Source: Lachnospiraceae bacterium
Lineage (GTDB): Bacteria > Bacillota > Clostridia > Lachnospirales > Lachnospiraceae
Direction of reading: 5' to 3'
DNA length: 64,000 nucleotides
NCBI GenBank assembly: GCA_022652545.1
Contig: JALCRM010000001.1
Location: 124,001-188,000 of the forward strand
The notes beneath the pieces were generated by a model. That model saw only the letters and a program-made list of their open reading frames with translations, did not search any database and was not told the origin of the DNA. Both the position numbers and the translations under genes were made by a program. This document shows, piece after piece, positions 28,788 to 39,076 of this stretch; position 1 is the first letter of the stretch, and every line of letters starts with the position of its first letter.

Positions 28788-31517
28788 ATGAAAAGGTTAC
28801 TGAAAGTTCACGGAATGCAGATGGCTGCCGCTTTCCTCATGACGCTGGCATTCATCCTTCTGCCTGCAATGCCGGCGAAAGCTGCGGCTGATACGGTGAC
28901 TAATGTTCCAGTTCCAGCCGCTAATCCTATCTTTACCGTGACCGGCGGGAAAGCGGGGGATGATTACTCTTTTTATAATAATACTTTATGGCTGACACCG
29001 AATGAACCGCTTGAGATCTCCATGGCACCGGGAGTCAGCAATACAGCCGCCAGTATAAAGGAAGACACCTCGTCCGGAAGCAAGAATATCACAGTCACGT
29101 TGAATGACATCCACCTCTCGGGCGACGGAAGCATGTTTTACCTTGGAAGCGGGACCAATACCGTAGTCCTTAAGGGAAATTCAGATATTGAAAATACACA
29201 TGGCGGCACGCAGGGCGTATTCTATTCAAACGGACCTCTCACCATCAAAGGCACGGGATCGCTGACACTGACAGATTCCACTTCCGATGTATCTGCAGTG
29301 CAGTGTGGCGACGCGCTGCAGATCGGCACAGATACGGATGCACCGCATATTACTGTGACCAATACGCAGGGCACCTGTATCGGAGGAGGCTTCAGTGACA
29401 GCAGCATAAGTATCTCCGGCGGAAAAATCGACTGCAGCGGCGTACGTGCCATTAATTCCGCCGGCAGCGTGAGTATTTCCGGCGGCATGCTCAAACTCAC
29501 TTCGGATTATTCGGAAATTCAGGGGAATACGGTTTCCATTACCGGAGGCCTGTTCGCTGATGGTGATCCCGCCGGGGTTATCGAAACAATGCCAAGAGGA
29601 CGGATAACAGCCGACAAGACGCCGGACGAAGGGCATTATGTGTTTATAAATACGGATGCTGCCACAAAAGACACCTATCCTGTAAGAGTGGCCGAAGGTT
29701 TTATGATTACGCTGGACCAGCAGGGGGCAACTGTTTCCGGTACGACTTCGGTGCCGTCAGAGAAAGGATCTCTGATATTGCCGGACATCCCGGACATCCA
29801 ATATCGGCCCAGTAAAACAAAATGTAGATTCGGCGGGTATTATGCCGGAACTGACGGCAGCGGAAAACAATATTACAATGCGGACGGGACACCGGCCGCA
29901 AAAAACGATCTTACTCAGGATACTACGCTTTATGCGTACTGGATGGAAGACTCGGTCCCTGTATTTACGACCCAGCCTTCGGATCAGGTAGTAGACAAAG
30001 GGGATACGGCAACCTTTACAGTGGCTGCTTCCGGAATTCCGGCACCGGATTTTTATCAGTGGGAGTATAAGTTGGCTGGAACTGATAAATGGCTAATCGT
30101 AATGGAGGGCTCAGGTCGGAATGATACAACGTACACCACGCCGAAAACGAAGCCTATCATGGACGGTTGCCTGTACCGTTGCAGAGCCCACAATTACGTT
30201 GGCTCGACATACAGTGAACCGGCGAAGCTGTCGATCCGCATGGCTGTACATCTGGACCCGGGCACAGACTATACTTTCAGAAGTGAGGAGGAAGGCTATA
30301 CCGCCCAGGAGGTCCTTACGGAGAATGTCATTAATGACGGAGGCCAGTCAACAGGGAAACTGCAGATCAGCCTTTCCGGACAGGACAGCTCGGCCTTTGA
30401 ACTTTCCACGACAGAGATAGAAGATATTTCGCTGGGCGGAAGTACGGATTTCAGTGTACAGCCGAAATCAGGGCTTTCGGCAGGAACCTATACCGCTACC
30501 GTTACGGTAAGCGGGACCGGTATTCCTGATCGGAGTTTTAATGTCAGTTTTACCGTCAGTACAGGGTACACGATCACGCTTGATCAACATGAGATCACGA
30601 TGGAAGCAGGCGATTCCTGGCACCTGAACGCAACGGTTACTCCATCTTCGGCAGCTTCTCTTCAGATAGTTTGGGGATACTCCGATGATAGAATTGCAAC
30701 GGTTGACGATAACGGTAATGTAAAGGCAATTGCTGAAGGTGAAGCAGAAATAGCAGCTATTTTATTTGACAACAATGTTCGAAAGGCAATTGATACCTGC
30801 AAAGTAACTGTTAAACCATCTTCCGGCCCGGGTAAAGATATTCCTTCCGGAACAGTTGGAAAGGAATACAGCGTGACTCTTAAGGCAGACGGCACAGGGC
30901 CGTTTACATGGTCACTGGAAAGCGGTAGCCTTCCCGATGGACTGACAATTGACGGGGATACCGGCGTGATCAGCGGTACGCCCGCTGCAAAAGGAACCTA
31001 CACATTTACAGTGAAAGCGACCGATTCTACCGGTGCTGTCACGGAGATCCCCGTCACCATTACTGTGGCGGCAAAGACTGCCGATGTCACACCGGCTCCG
31101 GCCGCGCCCGTATGCACACACCCGAATATTGCATGGGAAACGACGAAGGAAGCAACGGCAACGGATGACGGCGAGATAGCATACCGCTGTCCGGACTGCG
31201 GCTATGTGGAGCAGAGGCTTCCGGTTTCCGGCTATACCGTGTTCATTGCGAACGCCTGCAGGAGCATAAAGGATGCCAAGGCCAACGCGACCGTAAAGAT
31301 CACCACGGACCGCTGGATGAGTTTTCACCGTTCGGTCATTGAGCAGCTCGCAAAACGTCCGGACGTCACGGTGGACCTTACATACAGATACAAAGGGAAG
31401 AACTACGGGATCACGATCCCGGCGGGGACGGACCTCGGCAGCTGCCTCGACAAAAACGGCTACATCGGTTTCCTGTATCTTGCGGCCAGGCCGGGTGTAA
31501 CGCAGAGTGCAAAATAG
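28788..31517 (+). CDS. Secreted multidomain surface protein (Flg_new/InlB-type repeat, Ig-like, BIG2-like, He_PIG-like domains)
   Basis: Signal peptide; CRFGGYYAGTDGSGKQYYNADGTPAAKNDLTQDTTLYAYW; ITLDQHEITMEAGDSWHLNATVTPSSAA..; GPFTWSLESGSLPDGLTIDGDTGVISGTPAAKGTYTFTVKATDS. GGAGG before ATG 28788. Confidence 0.85.
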   Translation: MKRLLKVHGMQMAAAFLMTLAFILLPAMPAKAAADTVTNVPVPAANPIFTVTGGKAGDDYSFYNNTLWLTPNEPLEISMAPGVSNTAASIKEDTSSGSKNITVTLNDIHLSGDGSMFYLGSGTNTVVLKGNSDIENTHGGTQGVFYSNGPLTIKGTGSLTLTDSTSDVSAVQCGDALQIGTDTDAPHITVTNTQGTCIGGGFSDSSISISGGKIDCSGVRAINSAGSVSISGGMLKLTSDYSEIQGNTVSITGGLFADGDPAGVIETMPRGRITADKTPDEGHYVFINTDAATKDTYPVRVAEGFMITLDQQGATVSGTTSVPSEKGSLILPDIPDIQYRPSKTKCRFGGYYAGTDGSGKQYYNADGTPAAKNDLTQDTTLYAYWMEDSVPVFTTQPSDQVVDKGDTATFTVAASGIPAPDFYQWEYKLAGTDKWLIVMEGSGRNDTTYTTPKTKPIMDGCLYRCRAHNYVGSTYSEPAKLSIRMAVHLDPGTDYTFRSEEEGYTAQEVLTENVINDGGQSTGKLQISLSGQDSSAFELSTTEIEDISLGGSTDFSVQPKSGLSAGTYTATVTVSGTGIPDRSFNVSFTVSTGYTITLDQHEITMEAGDSWHLNATVTPSSAASLQIVWGYSDDRIATVDDNGNVKAIAEGEAEIAAILFDNNVRKAIDTCKVTVKPSSGPGKDIPSGTVGKEYSVTLKADGTGPFTWSLESGSLPDGLTIDGDTGVISGTPAAKGTYTFTVKATDSTGAVTEIPVTITVAAKTADVTPAPAAPVCTHPNIAWETTKEATATDDGEIAYRCPDCGYVEQRLPVSGYTVFIANACRSIKDAKANATVKITTDRWMSFHRSVIEQLAKRPDVTVDLTYRYKGKNYGITIPAGTDLGSCLDKNGYIGFLYLAARPGVTQSAK

Positions 31518-31547
31518 TCTGCATACATTTACAGTGTCGAAAGACAG

Positions 31548-31575
31548 GACCTGCCGGGACACCGGCAGGTCTTTT
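31548..31575 (+). terminator. Rho-independent terminator
   Basis: GACCTGCCGG-GACA-CCGGCAGGTC-TTTT after the surface protein gene. Confidence 0.9.
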
Positions 31576-31602
31576 CTGTCTGCCGGAGGACCCGGATCCG
31601 CA

Positions 31603-31630
31603 TTGACTTGAATCTTCCATCAGGTATAAT
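31603..31630 (+). promoter_or_regulatory. Sigma-A-type promoter TTGACT-N16-TATAAT
   Basis: Start of the glycan-type locus; just downstream of a terminator. Confidence 0.7.
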
Positions 31631-31665
31631 AACGATAGAATTTTTCAGCTTTTTCGGAGGCGGCA

Positions 31666-33183
31666 TTGACGGATACAGGCGAAAAAAGAAGAAACGGCAT
31701 ATGTCATTTCCTGATTGTGTTCGCCATTCTGTTTGCCGGCTACTGCGTGTTCCTGAACCAGTCCATCACATCTGACAATGTGACGGATTATATGCTGGGG
31801 TACGGGACGCTGCACAGCACCGGACTGATGAGCTTCTGGCGATTTACGGACGACGGAAGGTTTGCGCTGTACCTTTTTCAGTTTTTTTCCTGGTTCACAC
31901 AGATCTTTCATGTTTCCAAATATGAGAACCAGTGGGTCCTGCAGCTTTTACTGCTGCTTATGATGACGTGGGCGGTAATGGTGGAAGAGCAGATCTTCGG
32001 CCGTTTTTTCCGCGGCAGGACAGCTTCGGCCGCAGTCACGGCATTCTGCATCCTGTTTTTCCTCAATCCCATGTTTCTGGAACTGTTCATCTATGTGGGC
32101 TATGAGCATGGTGTGGCGATCCTGCTGGCCCTCTATGCGGTAAAGGCATATCTGGACCGCCGGTACCGGCGCTGTGCGCTTTTTCTGTTTCTCACAGTCA
32201 TCAATTGTCAGATGTACGTGGAATTTTTCCTGATCGTTCTCGTCGGGGCACTTTACCTGCAGTCATGCCGGGATACACGGCAGCATGACATATTCAGAGA
32301 AGGCGCGGGGGCAGTCGCGATCGCAGGGGCAGTATCTGCAGCGGATCTGCTGCTGATCAGGCTGGCTGTTCTCACAGGGAACATCAGGGGTGAGAAAAAC
32401 GTGATCCATGTCGGGAAAAGCCTGGCAGATCGCCTCTATAACGCGATCGTATGTACGAAGATCACGCTGGTGGACGGTTTCGGCTTCTTTCCGGAATGGA
32501 TGCTGGCCGCCGTCATATTACTGCTTTTCATACTGTCTGCGATGGTAATGATCCGCCGGAAATGCACCTGCAGACAGGTGGCGGGTCTCGTCCTGTTCTA
32601 TGTCTTTGAGATCCTGCTTGCCGCAGCCATTTACATGATCTCTGACAGATGGGCCACACCCCGCATATCGCTCGCGTTTTTTGCAGCCCTGTCGATGTTT
32701 TTCCTCGTTGCCTGTTATCAGGCATCGCAGGCAGGGCCGCTGCCGGGCAGGGCACTTACGGTATTGTTTGCGGTGCTGGCAGCAGCGGATATCTATGCCA
32801 CCCATACCAAGACGATGGATGTATACATTTCCAACAAACTGGACATGCAGGTGATCTCCCAGACGGAAGCAGAGATCGAACGGTACGAGAAGAAGAGCGG
32901 CATCAAGGTAAAATATGTCGCGATCTGCAGCTCGGCGCAGGTGCATTACTATTCCCCGCTGCTGAATATGCCTTCCACCGGCTACGCGTATGACCGGACG
33001 ATCCTGTACGATTCCTGGGGACGCGTCGATACGCTCAACTATCTGACAGGCAGGGATTATACGGAGACCGCAGTCAGTGAAGATGAGTACCGGCAGCTTT
33101 TCGGAGACAAAACCTGGGATACCTTTATCCCGGAGGAACAGCTGATCTTTGAGGGAGACAGATTGTACTGGGCGCTGTACTGA
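31666..33183 (+). CDS. Polytopic membrane protein, possible glucosyltransferase (GtrII-like)
   Basis: TTG start; many TM helices; QSITSDNVTDYMLGYGTLHSTGLMSFWRFTDDGRFALYLFQ. Confidence 0.6.
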   Translation: MTDTGEKRRNGICHFLIVFAILFAGYCVFLNQSITSDNVTDYMLGYGTLHSTGLMSFWRFTDDGRFALYLFQFFSWFTQIFHVSKYENQWVLQLLLLLMMTWAVMVEEQIFGRFFRGRTASAAVTAFCILFFLNPMFLELFIYVGYEHGVAILLALYAVKAYLDRRYRRCALFLFLTVINCQMYVEFFLIVLVGALYLQSCRDTRQHDIFREGAGAVAIAGAVSAADLLLIRLAVLTGNIRGEKNVIHVGKSLADRLYNAIVCTKITLVDGFGFFPEWMLAAVILLLFILSAMVMIRRKCTCRQVAGLVLFYVFEILLAAAIYMISDRWATPRISLAFFAALSMFFLVACYQASQAGPLPGRALTVLFAVLAAADIYATHTKTMDVYISNKLDMQVISQTEAEIERYEKKSGIKVKYVAICSSAQVHYYSPLLNMPSTGYAYDRTILYDSWGRVDTLNYLTGRDYTETAVSEDEYRQLFGDKTWDTFIPEEQLIFEGDRLYWALY

Positions 33184-33214
33184 CAGGGACGGACAAAAGA
33201 CAGATGGAGAAGGT

Positions 33215-34750
33215 ATGAACGAAAACGTGATGTCGTACAAAATAACAGACAGCCTGCCCCGCTGGATCGTCAGACTCATGTACGCAGTCGGGGCGGTGAT
33301 CTTTGTTTTCTGCCTCATTGCCCTTTGCGTATACAAAAAGAACTATCTTGCGCTTCCCATTGCTGCACTGCTGATGCTGTGCGCACGCCGTGCAGCCTCC
33401 GCGGTCCGTACCGACAGCGATGCCGCGGCGCTGCGCATCGTGATCCTGGCCTCGCTGGCCGTCTATACACTGTATGACATCCTGGTCCCGGCCGTACCTG
33501 ACAACGACTACAGACTGATGATGGAGAGCGTGTCTTCGCTGCATGACGGCACCTTCTGGAACCGCTGCAGGGACATCACGGATTATTTCTATTATTACAA
33601 TTATCAGATAGGGTACATGCTGTACATGTATCTCATCGATCTTGCGGCACGCGGGAACCTTGTTGTGTTCAGGGGAGCGGAGGCGCTCGTCCTGACACTT
33701 ACGAACGTCGTTTTCTATAAGCTTGTACGGACAGCCTGGCCCGTGAGGAAATCTCTTTTCTGTGCGCTGGCCTGGCTGTTTTTCCTACCGGTCATACTGG
33801 GGTGCGGTGTCATCAACAATCAGCATCTGTCGGCTCTGTTTCTTATGCTTTTCCTGTATCTTCTGGCGAGGAAGGAACACCGTCTGTCCGGCTGTATCCT
33901 GGCGGGCGTCTGCATCGCATTTTCCGTTATTTTCAGGCCCAGTGCGCTGGTAATGATCTACGGATATGCTCTGCTCATGGGCGTGATGATCCTGACGGAC
34001 CTGACGGTACGAAGGGGACAGAAAGGGCACGACTGGAAAAGAAAACTGGCGGAGCTGGCGCTCGTTGCCGCTTCCTATGCGGTCGTCTATTACGGATTCA
34101 ACGCCATACTGATCCTGGGTTTCGGAACGCCGTACGGGGTAGGCTCCAACCCCTCGGATGCGGTCAAGTTTGTGGAAGGGCTGAACAACACCCGCGGGAC
34201 TGTGACAGGGTATGACGGACCGGGCGATGCGCTGTATTATGATCTGCAGTCCATGGGTTTCGACTATGAGAAGTACCGTATCACCGCTAAAGAATTCCTC
34301 CTGTCACCCGGCGGCATAAAGCCGGCATTTATCCTGAAGAGACTGCTCTATTATTTCGGGGATGTGGACAACATGTACGGCGCCATAGGAATACTGGGCA
34401 AATACACCGAGCCCCGGACACTTTTCGTGCTTGTGCTGGCGGTGGCCGGGATCGCCATGTACATGATCTCCCTGGTATTTACAGCCGTTTCGGTCTTTGC
34501 GCACAGAAAAATGAGCGGGGCATTCTACTATTACCTGCTGTTCTCCGGCGCGCATATCTTTATCGAAAGCCAGACACGGTACAGGTACGAACAGTATATC
34601 TTTCTCTATCTGATGGCCATGCCTGTCCTGTATGACTGGTGCACCGGCAGGCGCGGGACTGCCCTGAAGGAGCGCTTCGTGTCCTGGCGGAGCTTCTGCA
34701 GGGAGAGGACACTGCCGGACAAGAAGACAGCAGGAGAGGAGAAAAACTGA
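33215..34750 (+). CDS. Polytopic membrane glycosyltransferase-like protein (GT39/PMT-like)
   Basis: PDNDYRLMMESVSSLHDGTFWNRCRDI...YNYQIGYMLYMYLI; many TM segments. Confidence 0.65.
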   Translation: MNENVMSYKITDSLPRWIVRLMYAVGAVIFVFCLIALCVYKKNYLALPIAALLMLCARRAASAVRTDSDAAALRIVILASLAVYTLYDILVPAVPDNDYRLMMESVSSLHDGTFWNRCRDITDYFYYYNYQIGYMLYMYLIDLAARGNLVVFRGAEALVLTLTNVVFYKLVRTAWPVRKSLFCALAWLFFLPVILGCGVINNQHLSALFLMLFLYLLARKEHRLSGCILAGVCIAFSVIFRPSALVMIYGYALLMGVMILTDLTVRRGQKGHDWKRKLAELALVAASYAVVYYGFNAILILGFGTPYGVGSNPSDAVKFVEGLNNTRGTVTGYDGPGDALYYDLQSMGFDYEKYRITAKEFLLSPGGIKPAFILKRLLYYFGDVDNMYGAIGILGKYTEPRTLFVLVLAVAGIAMYMISLVFTAVSVFAHRKMSGAFYYYLLFSGAHIFIESQTRYRYEQYIFLYLMAMPVLYDWCTGRRGTALKERFVSWRSFCRERTLPDKKTAGEEKN

Positions 34751-36906
34751 CGGGAGCGGTCCTGACAACTGTCATTCTGGCGGCTTTTACAGCCGGTGTG
34801 GCGGCATTCCTTTCATCCGGGCGCAGAGAAACGATGCCGGATATAGAGATCTGGGCGCTGTCTTTGGCTTCGGCAGTCAGTCTGGTTATTTTTTGTGCCT
34901 GCGCGCTTACCATGCTGCAGCACGGATCTTTCGGCGGCACGGCTGCGCTGTCGGCTGTCATGACAGCCCTGCTGTGGGGGGGACTCCTGCACAGGAAGAC
35001 GATCCGCTGCCCGCGTCCTGTTTTTTCGAATATCGACAGGGCGGCGATCCTGATCGCGCTTGCAGCTTCCCTGTTCGTCGCTTTTCAGAAACCGCTGCAG
35101 TATATGTGGGGCACGCGGGACTTCGGCATTTACATCATCGACGCGGTGCATATAAGCAAAACAGGGTCCATGCAGTATCTTTCCGACGCTGAGCTGGACG
35201 CGCAGAACGGGGAACTTTCGGGATTTGTGCAGCAGGGCTATCCTGCCCTGTTTTCTTCCGAAGCGGACGGCATCAGTGAAAGCAGCAGCCGGCTGAATCC
35301 GCAGTTTCTGCCGATGTACCCGGCAGCTCTTTCGCTGGGATATGAGATCGCAGGCTTTGACGGCCTGTTTCGTGTCAACGCATTTCTGGAGTTCTTTTCC
35401 CTGCTGCTGTTTTACTGTCTGCTGCGAAGATTCGCAAAAGAACGGTTTGCCCTGGCAGGCCTGCTTTTCCTTACACTGAATCCCGGGCAGATCTGGGCTG
35501 TCCGGAATACGGGGAGCGAGATCCTTACGCAGCTGCTCTTTCTTTTTGCGGCCTCTCTTTTTTACGCGGGAATGCAGGAAAATGACAGACTTCTGGCGGC
35601 GTTCTCCGTCGCGGCCGCAGCGTCTTCCTTCTTCTGCCGCATAGACTGCTATCTGTTCGGGATCGCATGGTGCGCTGCGGCTGTCCTCATGATAGCGTAC
35701 AGGAAAAGCAGGGCAGGGGAACTGGTACTGCAGTCGGTCTTTATCGCAGTGGCGGCAGCCCTGTCTCTCTGGTACGGATTTACCTTTCACTATCATTATT
35801 TCTGGGAACACTGGTATATGAAGCAGGTGCTGATGTGGCTGATCCGGGGCTATGCGGCCGTGCTCGTGTTCACACTGGCCGCGGCTGCGCTGACCGGGTG
35901 CGGGAAGAAGGCGGTTATCAGGCGTGCGGCGCCGATCCCTCGGGGTCTGGCCCATTTGGCTGCTTCGGCTGCGGCACGGCTGCGCGCCGGAAGGAAAAAC
36001 CGCCGGTTACTGATGGCGTTTACGGCGCTCACGGTCCTTTACCTGTATTTTGTCAGGCCTCTTTGGATTCCGGATTTCAGGGGTGACAGTCTGCGGGAAT
36101 ACGGCTGGTATTTCTGCGCGCTTCTGCTGATCCCTGCGGTCCCGGGCTTCGCAGACCTTGCGGCAGCAAAGGGAAAACAGGCGGAAGGGGTCCTGTTTTT
36201 TGCGATCGCAGGCACGGCCAGTGTGCTGATGTATACGATCGATCCCGCGATCGGGAGCGATCAGCCCTGGGCCAGCCGCAGGTGGGTCCCGGTGAATTTC
36301 CCGTTCATCGCTTTCCTCGGGGCATTGGGCTTTCGGACGGTATTGTGCTATCATATTGGAAATCGTGTGCAACTGGCGGGCAGGATCCTGCACGCAGCGG
36401 GAGCGGTTCTTCTCGGAGCTGTGTATGTGTGTCTGCTGTGGCAGGGCAGGCTGCTGGATATGCACCCTTTTCTTACGTCACTCGATGCACAGTATGCAGA
36501 GAGGGCGGATTCCCTGTCTTCGGGAGAGCTTTATGTTACGAACAGTAAACAGACGGCTTCCGTGCTCCGCTTTGTTTATGACAAAAAGGTTCTGCTGACC
36601 TCCCTGGCGGATACGCCGTCTGCGGAAGCGGACGACGAAGCCTGGCAGGCAGCGCTGAGATCCTATCTTGACGGGCACGGCAGCCTGTATTTTCTCGGCA
36701 GGCCTCCTGCGGTCGAAGGCATCGAGGCAGAGCAGATCGATACCTTCGTGATCGGCGGCGAATATACGGATCCGGTGGTCGGGGCCTACCCGACCGGAAT
36801 ACAGGACTGGTCTGCGGACTGCTCCCTGTATCGTCTGACACTTTCCGGAAAGGAAGCCGGGGATGCCATGTCTGAGACCGGAAAAACAGAAAAAGGAACG
36901 GAATGA
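34747..36906 (+). CDS. Polytopic membrane protein (glycosyltransferase-like); start codon uncertain
   Basis: In-frame CTG at 34747 overlapping the upstream stop (CTGA) with GGAGAGGAG upstream; TM N-terminus; WGTRDFGIYIIDAVHISKTGSMQ. Confidence 0.65.
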   Translation: MTGAVLTTVILAAFTAGVAAFLSSGRRETMPDIEIWALSLASAVSLVIFCACALTMLQHGSFGGTAALSAVMTALLWGGLLHRKTIRCPRPVFSNIDRAAILIALAASLFVAFQKPLQYMWGTRDFGIYIIDAVHISKTGSMQYLSDAELDAQNGELSGFVQQGYPALFSSEADGISESSSRLNPQFLPMYPAALSLGYEIAGFDGLFRVNAFLEFFSLLLFYCLLRRFAKERFALAGLLFLTLNPGQIWAVRNTGSEILTQLLFLFAASLFYAGMQENDRLLAAFSVAAAASSFFCRIDCYLFGIAWCAAAVLMIAYRKSRAGELVLQSVFIAVAAALSLWYGFTFHYHYFWEHWYMKQVLMWLIRGYAAVLVFTLAAAALTGCGKKAVIRRAAPIPRGLAHLAASAAARLRAGRKNRRLLMAFTALTVLYLYFVRPLWIPDFRGDSLREYGWYFCALLLIPAVPGFADLAAAKGKQAEGVLFFAIAGTASVLMYTIDPAIGSDQPWASRRWVPVNFPFIAFLGALGFRTVLCYHIGNRVQLAGRILHAAGAVLLGAVYVCLLWQGRLLDMHPFLTSLDAQYAERADSLSSGELYVTNSKQTASVLRFVYDKKVLLTSLADTPSAEADDEAWQAALRSYLDGHGSLYFLGRPPAVEGIEAEQIDTFVIGGEYTDPVVGAYPTGIQDWSADCSLYRLTLSGKEAGDAMSETGKTEKGTE

Positions 36907-38045
36907 TGAACAGACCTGAACATATTGTCATAATCGGTCCGGTATATCCGTATAAGGGCGGCATTGCCCAGTATACCGGAATGATGTACAGGAACCTTTC
37001 AAAACAGCACGACGTCCGCATGATCTCCTTTTCCAGGCAGTATCCGAAGATCCTGTTCCGCAAGGAACAGAAGGACCCTTCCAGCGATGCTTTCAAGGTG
37101 GAGCCGGTCGAGTATATGCTCGATACGGCGGATCCGGGAAGCTGGGCAAAGTGTGCGGAGAGCATACGCAGCCGCCACCCGGACCTCGTGATCTTCCAGT
37201 GGTGGCATCCGTACTTTGCTCCCTGCTACCAGAGCATTGCAAAACATCTCGGGACGGCGAAGATACTTTTCGTCTGCCACAATGTTTTTCCCCACGAAAG
37301 ATTTCCGATGGACCGCGTGCTCACGAGAAATACCCTGCAGCACGGCGATATGTTCATCGTACATTCCGCGCAGGACGGAGAGGATCTCCGCACGATCCGG
37401 AAAGATCCCCTGTACCGCGAAGCGGTGCACCCCACCTATGCGACGTTCCGGCAGTCAGGGATCACCCGCAGCGCGGCGAGAGAGAAACTGCACCTGCCTG
37501 CGGACGCGGAACTTCTGCTGTTTTTCGGACTTGTCCGTCCCTATAAGGGACTCGGCTACCTGATCGATGCGATGCCCCGTATCCGCGAGGCGAGACCGAA
37601 GGTAAGGCTCCTGATTGCCGGAGACTTCGGAAAATACGGAGATCAGTACAGAAAGCAGATCGCGGACAGAGGCATTGAAGCTGTGACAGACGTGCATGGC
37701 GGTTATCTGCAGGACAGTGAGGTCGAAGATGTCTTTTCAGCGGCCGATCTCGTGGTACTGCCGTATACATCCGCGACGCAGAGCGGGGTCGTACAGACTT
37801 CGTTCGGATTTGAAAAGCCGGTCGTCGTGACGAAGGTAGGCGGACTCCCGGAAGTCGTGGAAGACGGCAGGACCGGCTACGTGGTGCAGCCGGAGAATGC
37901 GGATGCGATCGCCGATGCTGTCATACGCTTTTTCAGCGAGGGCAGGGCAGATGAATTCATGACCGCGATCCGCCAGGGCGCGGGGCGCTTTTCGTGGGAC
38001 AGGATGACGGAAACGATCGAAGAACTCTGGGGAGCGGTGAAATGA
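36903..38045 (+). CDS. GT4-family glycosyltransferase
   Basis: VYPYKGGIAQYTGMMYRNLS..., LLFFGLVRPYKGLGYLIDAMPRI, SAADLVVLPYTSATQSGVVQTSFGFEKPVVVTKVGGLPEVVEDGRTGYVV. Confidence 0.92.
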   Translation: MMNRPEHIVIIGPVYPYKGGIAQYTGMMYRNLSKQHDVRMISFSRQYPKILFRKEQKDPSSDAFKVEPVEYMLDTADPGSWAKCAESIRSRHPDLVIFQWWHPYFAPCYQSIAKHLGTAKILFVCHNVFPHERFPMDRVLTRNTLQHGDMFIVHSAQDGEDLRTIRKDPLYREAVHPTYATFRQSGITRSAAREKLHLPADAELLLFFGLVRPYKGLGYLIDAMPRIREARPKVRLLIAGDFGKYGDQYRKQIADRGIEAVTDVHGGYLQDSEVEDVFSAADLVVLPYTSATQSGVVQTSFGFEKPVVVTKVGGLPEVVEDGRTGYVVQPENADAIADAVIRFFSEGRADEFMTAIRQGAGRFSWDRMTETIEELWGAVK

Positions 38046-39037
38046 AGAGATTGGTGGCAGTGACCGGTGCGACCGGTTTTATGGGAAAACGTCTTGTGCA
38101 GGTGCTTCTGGACAGGGGATGCGAGGTCAGGGTATTCGTACGCGACCGCACCAGGGCAGTCGAGGCCTTTGGCGAAAAATGTGAGATCGTCACAGGGGAT
38201 ACGACAGATCCGGATTCTCTGAAAGGTGCTTTCGACGGCGTCGATACGGTCTATCACCTGGCGGCGCTGATGGGGCACGACCTCCCCGGCGAAGCGGCAT
38301 TCAAAAAGTTCCGTGCGGTAAATGTCCAGGGGACGAAGAACGTGGCAGCCGAATGCCGGAAAGCAGGCGTGAAGCACTTTATTTTCATCAGCAGTACGGC
38401 GGCGATGGGACTGATCGAAGACGTTGCCGTGGTAAATGAGGATACGCCCTGCAAACCGTATACGCCTTACCAGGTTTCCAAGTATGAATGCGAGCAGTAT
38501 CTGCTGCAGGAATTCCGGACCGACGGGTTCCCTGTCATTATCGTACGCCCTTCCATGGTCTACGGACCCGGGTACAAGGGCGACTTTCTCACGATGGCAA
38601 AACTCTGCAAAAAAGGTTTCTTCCCGGAGATCGGGAAGGGGCAGAATCTTTCGCCGGCCCTGTATATCACGGACGAGATCGAAGGTCTTGCCCTGCTGCT
38701 GGACAAAGGGGAGCCGGGGCAGATCTACCTCCTGTCTTCGGAGAAATCCTACTCCCTGCACGAAACGGGGGAGATCATAGGGAAGGCACTGGGCAAAAAA
38801 ATACATTTTGTTCCGGTCTCCACGGGTTTTATGCTGTTTTGCGCAGGAGCCATGGAAAAGATCTGCGGACTTGCAGGGAAACATTCCCCCGTAACGCGCA
38901 GGAATATCCGTTCCGTGGTCACCGACCGCGTGTTCAGCACGGAGAAGATCCGGGCCCTCGGCTTTCGCCAGAAGGTCGGCCTGGAGGAAGGCCTTACGAA
39001 TGCGGTGCACTATTTTGTCGAACAGCATTATCTGTGA
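38042..39037 (+). CDS. NAD-dependent epimerase/dehydratase
   Basis: LVAVTGATGFMGKRLVQVLLDRGCEVRVFVRD..., ISSTAAMG, YQVSKYECEQYL. Confidence 0.92.
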   Translation: MKRLVAVTGATGFMGKRLVQVLLDRGCEVRVFVRDRTRAVEAFGEKCEIVTGDTTDPDSLKGAFDGVDTVYHLAALMGHDLPGEAAFKKFRAVNVQGTKNVAAECRKAGVKHFIFISSTAAMGLIEDVAVVNEDTPCKPYTPYQVSKYECEQYLLQEFRTDGFPVIIVRPSMVYGPGYKGDFLTMAKLCKKGFFPEIGKGQNLSPALYITDEIEGLALLLDKGEPGQIYLLSSEKSYSLHETGEIIGKALGKKIHFVPVSTGFMLFCAGAMEKICGLAGKHSPVTRRNIRSVVTDRVFSTEKIRALGFRQKVGLEEGLTNAVHYFVEQHYL

Positions 39038-39076
39038 TGCTGCCGGCCTGTGATTTGTGATAAGGAGTCTGTTCTT

